Below are positions 59,431-64,000 of a DNA stretch of 64,000 bases, piece by piece. The DNA lies in NCBI GenBank assembly GCA_900541685.1, contig UQKM01000010.1, positions 1 through 64,000 on the forward strand, in the 5' to 3' direction. The notes under the pieces were generated by a model. The model worked only from the letters and a program-made list of their open reading frames with translations, did not search any database and had not been told where the DNA came from. The stretch's first letter is position 1; the number at the start of each line of letters is the position of its first letter. The position numbers and the translations under genes are program-made. This DNA is from an uncultured Collinsella sp. GTDB taxonomy: Bacteria > Actinomycetota > Coriobacteriia > Coriobacteriales > Coriobacteriaceae.

Positions 59431-60922
59431 GGCGAAGCCCATCATGATTCAGGGCACAATGTCGAACGCGGGGAAGAGCCTGCTTGCGGCGGGGCTGTGC
59501 CGTGTGCTTTCGCAGGACGGCCTGCGCGTGACTCCCTTCAAGAGCCAGAACATGGCGCTCAACAGCGGTGTCACGGCCGACGGGCTCGAGATGGGGCGCG
59601 CCCAGATCATGCAGGCCGAGGCGTGCGGAATCGCGCCCGACGTGCGCATGAACCCCATCCTTCTCAAGCCCGAAAGCGACCACCGAAGCCAGCTCATCGT
59701 GGCTGGCAAGGCGAAGGGAGCCTTCGCTGCGAGGGACTACTTCGCGCGAAAGAAGGCGCTCATGCCGCAGATTTTGGAGGCGTTCGATTCTCTCGCGGAG
59801 GAAAACGACGTCATCGTCATCGAGGGCGCCGGCAGCCCCGCCGAAATCAACCTTTCCGAAAACGATATCGTCAACATGGGGCTCGCGCGCGCCGTGTCCT
59901 CCCCCGTGCTGCTCGTGGGCGACATCGACCCAGGCGGGGTGTTTGCCCAGCTCTACGGTACGGTCGCGCTCTTTGCGCCCGAGGATCGCGCGCTTTTGCG
60001 GGGGCTTGTGGTGAACAAGTTCCGCGGCGATGTGGAAATCCTGCGCCCGGGTTTGGCCCCGCTCGAGAAGATGTGCGGGGTTCCCGTCGTGGGGGTCGTG
60101 CCGTATCTTACGCTCGACCTGGACGACGAGGACTCGCTCGCGCCGCGCCTATCTGCCCGCGAGGCGCGCGGCGTCATCGACGTCGCCGTCGTGCGCCTTC
60201 CGCATCTGTCGAACTTCACCGACTTCGACCCGCTTTCGCGCGTGCCCGGCATGGGCGTGCGCTACGTTTCCTCGACGACCGACCTGGGCCGACCCGACCT
60301 GGTGGTGCTTCCCGGCTCGAAGACCACGCTCGACGACGCGCGCTGGCTTGCGGCTAGCGGCATCGGAACCTGTGTACGCGCGCTTTCGGGCGCGGGCACA
60401 CCGGTGCTCGGCATATGCGGAGGCTACCAGCTTTTGGGAGACGAGCTTTCCGACCCGCACGGCAGGGAAGGCGCTGGCACCGCGCGCGGGCTCGGGCTCA
60501 TCCCTGCAAGTACAGTGTTCAAGGAGGAAAAGAGCCTCGCCCAGTCGGAGCTGCGCATCACGGGCGCCCAAGGCGCGTTCTCGGTGTGGAACGGCATGAC
60601 GGCGCGCGGGTACGAGATTCACGACGGCGAAACGACCGTCTCCTGCGCCCCTGCAGGCACGATTGGCGGCAAACCAGAAGGCGCGGCCTGCGGAAACGTG
60701 TTCGGAACCTATCTCCACGGCCTGTTCGACGAACCGGGGTTGGCGCTCGCCCTCGCGCGCTCGCTCGCGCGCATGCGCGGCCTGCCCGAGAGCGTCGTGG
60801 GTGCTGCGGGCGCAGCGTCCGCAGCCGATCACCGTGCGCGCGAGTTCGACCGCCTGGCCGACGTCGTGCGCGGGGCGCTCGACATGGAGTATGTCTACCG
60901 CATTATCGAGGAGGGCGTATGA
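59423..60922 (+). CDS. cbiP: Cobyric acid synthase
   Basis: Amidates the b, d, e and g side chains of adenosylcobyrinate diamide; 499 residues. The N-terminal domain has IQGTMSNAGKS, FKSQNMALNS and EGAGSPAEINL. The glutaminase domain has Cys in LGICGGYQLLG and the late His in TYLHGLFD. The GTG start has a consensus AAGGAGG nine bases upstream, inside cobD. It overlaps cobO by four bases. Confidence 0.96.
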   Translation: MGRAKPIMIQGTMSNAGKSLLAAGLCRVLSQDGLRVTPFKSQNMALNSGVTADGLEMGRAQIMQAEACGIAPDVRMNPILLKPESDHRSQLIVAGKAKGAFAARDYFARKKALMPQILEAFDSLAEENDVIVIEGAGSPAEINLSENDIVNMGLARAVSSPVLLVGDIDPGGVFAQLYGTVALFAPEDRALLRGLVVNKFRGDVEILRPGLAPLEKMCGVPVVGVVPYLTLDLDDEDSLAPRLSAREARGVIDVAVVRLPHLSNFTDFDPLSRVPGMGVRYVSSTTDLGRPDLVVLPGSKTTLDDARWLAASGIGTCVRALSGAGTPVLGICGGYQLLGDELSDPHGREGAGTARGLGLIPASTVFKEEKSLAQSELRITGAQGAFSVWNGMTARGYEIHDGETTVSCAPAGTIGGKPEGAACGNVFGTYLHGLFDEPGLALALARSLARMRGLPESVVGAAGAASAADHRAREFDRLADVVRGALDMEYVYRIIEEGV

Positions 60923-61434
60923 TCCACGTGTATCATGGCGACGGCAAAGGCAAGACCACGGCGGCGATGGGCCTCGCCCTTCGCATGCTCGCCGCAGGCC
61001 GGCGCGTCGTCGTCGTGCAGTTCCTGAAAGACGGCGAAAGCGGGGAGGCGCGCCTGCTCGCCGAGCATTTCGGCGTGCCCGTGTTCGCGGGGAAGGTATC
61101 GGACAAGTTTACCTGGTCAATGACATCGGAAGATCTTGCCGCGACGTGCGAGCTGCACAATGGGAACCTCGCTTCCGCGCTCGCCGAGCTCGAGGTCGCT
61201 CAGGAGGGGCTGCTCGTGCTCGACGAGGCGCTCGACGCGCTTTCGAAGGGGCTTGTCGACGAGGCGCTCGTGGACCGCGCGCTCGATATGTCCGCGCGCG
61301 GCGTCGAAGTAGCGCTCACCGGGCGCGCGCCTTCCCGCAAGATCGTGGAGAAGGCCGACTACATAACCGAGATGCGGTGCGAGAAACACCCCTACGCTCA
61401 GGGGATATGTGCAAGGGAAGGAGTGGAGTACTAG
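60919..61434 (+). CDS. cobO: Corrinoid adenosyltransferase (CobA/CobO type)
   Basis: ATP:co(I)rrinoid adenosyltransferase, 171 residues, which forms the Co-C bond to adenosine. P-loop GDGKGKTTAAMGLALRM at residues 7-23, VVVVQFLKDG, LLVLDEALDAL and LTGRAPSRKIVEKADYITEM are all typical of the CobA/BtuR family. It overlaps cbiP (ATGA) and abuts cbiC. Confidence 0.95.
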   Translation: MIHVYHGDGKGKTTAAMGLALRMLAAGRRVVVVQFLKDGESGEARLLAEHFGVPVFAGKVSDKFTWSMTSEDLAATCELHNGNLASALAELEVAQEGLLVLDEALDALSKGLVDEALVDRALDMSARGVEVALTGRAPSRKIVEKADYITEMRCEKHPYAQGICAREGVEY

Positions 61435-62076
61435 ATGGATTCCAAGGAGATGGCGCCCGGCGACATCGAGCGGCGCAGCTTCGAGATCATTACCGAAGAG
61501 CTCGGCGGCCGCACGTTCCCGCCGCTCGAAGGGCCCGTCGTGAAACGCGTCATCCATACCACTGCCGACTTCTCGTACGCCGATTCCCTCGTGTTCACCC
61601 ATGACGCCGCGCACTGTGCGCTCGACGCACTGCGTGCAGGGGCCACGGTACTCACCGACACGAACATGGCGCTCGCAGGCATAAGCAAGCCCGCGCTCGC
61701 GAAGCTCGGCTGCAAGGCCGTGTGCTACATGGCCGACCCTGATGTCGCCGCGGCTGCGCGCGCCGCGGGCACGACTCGCGCCATTGCGAGCATGGACAAA
61801 GCTTGCCGCATCGAGGGTCCGCTCATCGTGGCCGTCGGCAACGCTCCCACAGCACTTCTGCGCCTCGCCGAGCTCATGGACGCGGGGAAGATCGCGCCCG
61901 CGCTCGTCGTTGGGGTGCCGGTCGGGTTTGTGAACGTGGTCGAGGCGAAAGAGGAGCTACTTGCGCGACGCGTGCCGGCCATCGTCGCGAGGGGTCGCAA
62001 GGGCGGCTCGACCGTGGCGGCCGCCATTATGAACGCGCTGCTCTACCAGATCACGCGCACGGGTGGCGCGAAGTGA
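61435..62076 (+). CDS. cbiC: Cobalt-precorrin-8 methylmutase
   Basis: CbiC/CobH moves the C-11 methyl group to C-12 to give cobyrinic acid; 213 residues, normal. The catalytic His is in RVIHTTADFSYAD. TDTNMALAGISK and VVGVPVGFVNVVEAKE are conserved. It starts immediately after the cobO stop and overlaps cbiJ by four bases. Confidence 0.95.
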   Translation: MDSKEMAPGDIERRSFEIITEELGGRTFPPLEGPVVKRVIHTTADFSYADSLVFTHDAAHCALDALRAGATVLTDTNMALAGISKPALAKLGCKAVCYMADPDVAAAARAAGTTRAIASMDKACRIEGPLIVAVGNAPTALLRLAELMDAGKIAPALVVGVPVGFVNVVEAKEELLARRVPAIVARGRKGGSTVAAAIMNALLYQITRTGGAK

Positions 62077-62846
62077 CGGCCCCCGCATCCGTGCCGGCGC
62101 TGCGCATCTTCGCCGGCACCACCGAGGGCCGCCTTCTGTGCGAATGGGCGAGCGGGGCGGGCATCCCCGCCCGTGCCTACGCGGCAACCGAGTACGGAGG
62201 CGAGCTATTGGGTGAGCTTCCGGGCATCGAGGTGCATGCGGGCAGGCTCGACGATTCCGACATGGAGCGCGAGCTTTCCGGCGCGCGCATCGTCGTCGAC
62301 GCCACGCACCCCTTCGCTACGCTCGCAAGCGGCAACATCCGGGCCGCTTCGCTCGCCGTGGGTGCACGATGCCTGCGCCTTGCGCGCCCGGCCGAGGCGC
62401 TGCCCAAAGGCGTCGTGTCGGTCGCGTCGATCGCCTGCGCGGCGCGCTTTCTCTCCGAGAACCCGGGCCGCGCGCTTCTCACGACGGGGAGCAAGGAGCT
62501 TGCTCCCTACACGCGCGTCGCCGATTTCGCGGAGCGCTTCTTCGTGCGTGTGCTCCCGCTGCCCGGTGCTATAACGAAGTGCATCGACGCGGGGTTTTCG
62601 CCGTCGCACGTCATCGGCATGCAGGGGCCCTTCACCCGCGAGCTCAACGAGGCGATGCTTCGGCAGGTGGGCGCCCAGTGGCTTGTGACCAAGGACTCGG
62701 GAACCGTAGGCGGCACGGCCGAGAAGCTCGCCGCCGCGCGCGACGTGGGAGCGCGCTGCATCGTGGTCACCCGTCCCGCCGAGGGAAGCGGGGCCCTTTC
62801 GTTTCGGGAAGTGGAAGACGCGCTCTTACGGGAGTTCGCGCGCTAG
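62073..62846 (+). CDS. cbiJ: Cobalt-precorrin-6A reductase
   Basis: CbiJ/CobK reduces the corrin macrocycle with a pyridine nucleotide; 257 residues. FAGTTEGRLLCEWA, VVDATHPFATLAS, GSKELAPYTRV and TKDSGTVGGTAEKL match the family. The GTG start overlaps the cbiC stop. It is the last gene of the run; no T-tailed terminator follows, and an IS remnant starts about 35 bases after its stop. Confidence 0.94.
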   Translation: MTAPASVPALRIFAGTTEGRLLCEWASGAGIPARAYAATEYGGELLGELPGIEVHAGRLDDSDMERELSGARIVVDATHPFATLASGNIRAASLAVGARCLRLARPAEALPKGVVSVASIACAARFLSENPGRALLTTGSKELAPYTRVADFAERFFVRVLPLPGAITKCIDAGFSPSHVIGMQGPFTRELNEAMLRQVGAQWLVTKDSGTVGGTAEKLAAARDVGARCIVVTRPAEGSGALSFREVEDALLREFAR

Positions 62847-62879
62847 GCGCTCGCCGCGCCTGCGCGCCCTCCCGCCCGC

Positions 62880-62970
62880 GAGGAGGATCGCCTCGAGCAA
62901 GCTCGACCCGTACAAGCCCGTCATCCGCCAATAGCTCGAGGACGACGCCCGGAACTGGCGCAAACAGCCC
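62880..62970 (+). pseudogene. Remnant of an IS21-family transposase (IstA)
   Basis: About 28 codons read SSKLDPYKPVIRQ, then a TAG stop, then LEDDARNWRKQ, matching the N-terminal region of IS21 IstA transposases. Both ends of the gene are gone. It marks the right edge of the cobalamin block, just before the GCGGTGAAATA-type palindrome and the return to the minus-strand permease. Confidence 0.75.
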
Positions 62971-62976
62971 TTCAAT

Positions 62977-63045
62977 AAGTTGCGGTGAAATAGTGTCTGT
63001 TTTTGCTGCTAGATAGCATTTTCAGCCCCTAAATCACCGCAACTT
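62977..63045. repeat. 69-base palindrome, family with core GCGGTGAAATA (second copy)
   Basis: AAGTTGCGGTGA (62977-62988) and TCACCGCAACTT (63034-63045) are perfect 12-base arms. Between them, AATAGTGTCTGTTT and TTTCAGCCCC align with AATAAGGACTGTTT and TTTCAACCCC of the element at 31409-31498. No T run is present. Its position fits a dispersed element, here beside an IS remnant and 12 bases before the 3' end of the permease gene. Confidence 0.75.
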
Positions 63046-63057
63046 GTCGGTGGTGGC

Positions 63058-64000
63058 TTACTGGTAGCGTAGGCACTCCACCGGGTCGAGCTTTGCCGCG
63101 CGCCGAGCGGGGTAGAAGCCAAAGATTACGCCGATGCCGACGGAGACGGCGAAGGCCAGCAGCACCGTGGCGATTGAAAAACTCGGTGTGATTTGCCCGC
63201 TGGCACCGAGCTCGCCAAGAATCCCGGATCCGGAGGCAAACATCGCGAGGCCCCAGGCCAGCAGATAGCCTATCAGGACACCCAGCAGGCCACCGGTGAC
63301 GCACAGCGCCGAGGACTCGGCCAAAAACTGCGCGGTGATATCGCGACGACTGGCGCCCAGAGCGCGACGGATGCCGATCTCGCGGATGCGCTCAGTCACG
63401 TTGGTGAGCATCATGTTCATAATGCCGATACCGCCGACAAGCAGCGAGATACTGGCGACAGCACCCATGATGAGCGAGAAGGCGCCCATAAAGGAATTGA
63501 GGGAGTCGATAGCGCTTTTCATGGAGGTCGCCGATACACTGTCGTACTCATCATCCTCCGCGATACCCTTCATCGCGCGCACCTTGGACTCGATGGTCTT
63601 GCAGAGCTCATCCATGTCCGTGCCCTCGGCGGCAAGTGCCGTCACGCTGGGGAATGAAGGATTCTCGTCGCCAAATAGGCCGGAGATGGTTTCGCGTGGC
63701 ATATACAAAGTGAGCGAGCCCATGGAGTCGCTGCCGCCATCAATCACGCCTACAATCTGCACCTCGCCGTTGGACACTTTGATGGTTTTTCCCAGCGCAT
63801 CCTGTTCGTTGCCGTAAAGCTGATCGGCGCCGCCGCGGCTGATGAGCGCCACGCTCGAGCCTGCCTTTGACTCGACATCGGTGTAGGTGCGCCCCGCAAC
63901 GAGTTTACTGGCACCCACGGCGTCGAGCATGTCGCTATCGACACCCTGTGCCATGACGGTATAGCTTTTATCGCCGGTCTTGTACTCGGTATACGCGCTG
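63058..64000 (-). CDS. MacB/FtsX-type ABC transporter permease (partial, 5' end beyond window)
   Basis: The C-terminal 313 or so residues of a MacB-family permease whose start lies beyond the window. A periplasmic MacB-PCD-like domain (VGASKLVAGRTYTDVE, LGKTIKVSNGEVQIVGVI) is followed by an FtsX domain with three helices and the motif LVGGIGIMNMMLTNVTERIREIGIRRALGA. It ends FGFYPARRAAKLDPVECLRYQ, a typical family end. Such permeases move peptides, lipids or drugs with a MacB-type ATPase, presumably encoded nearby outside the window. Confidence 0.92.
   Translation of the reverse strand, partial: SAYTEYKTGDKSYTVMAQGVDSDMLDAVGASKLVAGRTYTDVESKAGSSVALISRGGADQLYGNEQDALGKTIKVSNGEVQIVGVIDGGSDSMGSLTLYMPRETISGLFGDENPSFPSVTALAAEGTDMDELCKTIESKVRAMKGIAEDDEYDSVSATSMKSAIDSLNSFMGAFSLIMGAVASISLLVGGIGIMNMMLTNVTERIREIGIRRALGASRRDITAQFLAESSALCVTGGLLGVLIGYLLAWGLAMFASGSGILGELGASGQITPSFSIATVLLAFAVSVGIGVIFGFYPARRAAKLDPVECLRYQ

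Noticed and set aside
62847..63057. A gene between cbiJ and the permease
   Set aside because: The only coding signal is a short transposase fragment with an internal stop; the rest is a palindrome.

Overview
The window looks like chromosomal DNA of a high-GC, anaerobic gut actinobacterium of the Coriobacteriia, most like Collinsella. This is inferred from gene content and style, not from a database match: a fructose PTS with linked ptsH/ptsI, an ileS T-box leader, sigB/sigF-type sigma control, anaerobic cobalamin synthesis and Coriobacterial-type housekeeping operons.

Positions 1-40158 are core genome. In order: an iron-containing alcohol dehydrogenase (minus strand); T-box-controlled ileS; lspA-rluD; a membrane glycosyltransferase; an orphan prepilin peptidase; a dGTPase-like HD protein; rarA; a small operon with a degenerate RsbW-like protein, a SigB/F/G-type sigma factor and an AI-2E-type permease; alaS-ruvX-mltG-HAD phosphatase-aroK-aroB-like; pepP-efp-asp23-nusB-xseB-tlyA-nadK-recN; a sugar PTS block (MurR/RpiR regulator, fructose EIIBCA, HPr, EI and two PfkB-type sugar-phosphate kinases); cca; two identical tRNA-Glu(CTC) genes; a UPF0104-type membrane protein; and a TetR regulator.

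Positions 40160-62970 form an accessory block bounded by remnants of two transposases, an IS3-type piece on the left and an IS21-type piece with an internal stop on the right. Its base use is visibly richer in G+C, with many GCGC runs. The left arm (minus strand) is a five-gene uptake operon under a cobalamin riboswitch: an exported lipoprotein version of the cobaltochelatase CbiK, a small lipoprotein, a substrate-binding lipoprotein with a NEAT-like N-terminus, a FecCD-type permease and an ABC ATPase with an extra C-terminal domain. The right arm (plus strand) is a 17-gene run of touching or overlapping genes (cbiF-D-L-G-H-ET-A, cobT-U-S, a CobU-like/CobC fusion, cbiB, cobD, cbiP, cobO, cbiC, cbiJ). 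With CbiK it covers every step from sirohydrochlorin to adenosylcobalamin except synthesis of the lower-ligand base. The window ends in a partial MacB/FtsX-type permease (minus strand).

The most unusual signals are two families of palindromic repeats. One has a conserved core and arms that differ in sequence but remain self-complementary. One copy lies upstream of ptsH and another lies inside the reading frame of the ABC ATPase, where it encodes about 36 N-terminal residues. The other family, with core GCGGTGAAATA, occurs after the fructose PTS gene and at the right edge of the cobalamin block. Also notable are the extracytoplasmic CbiK system, an AroB-like protein that has lost the metal ligands of dehydroquinate synthase, and an RsbW-like protein without its ATP-binding motifs.
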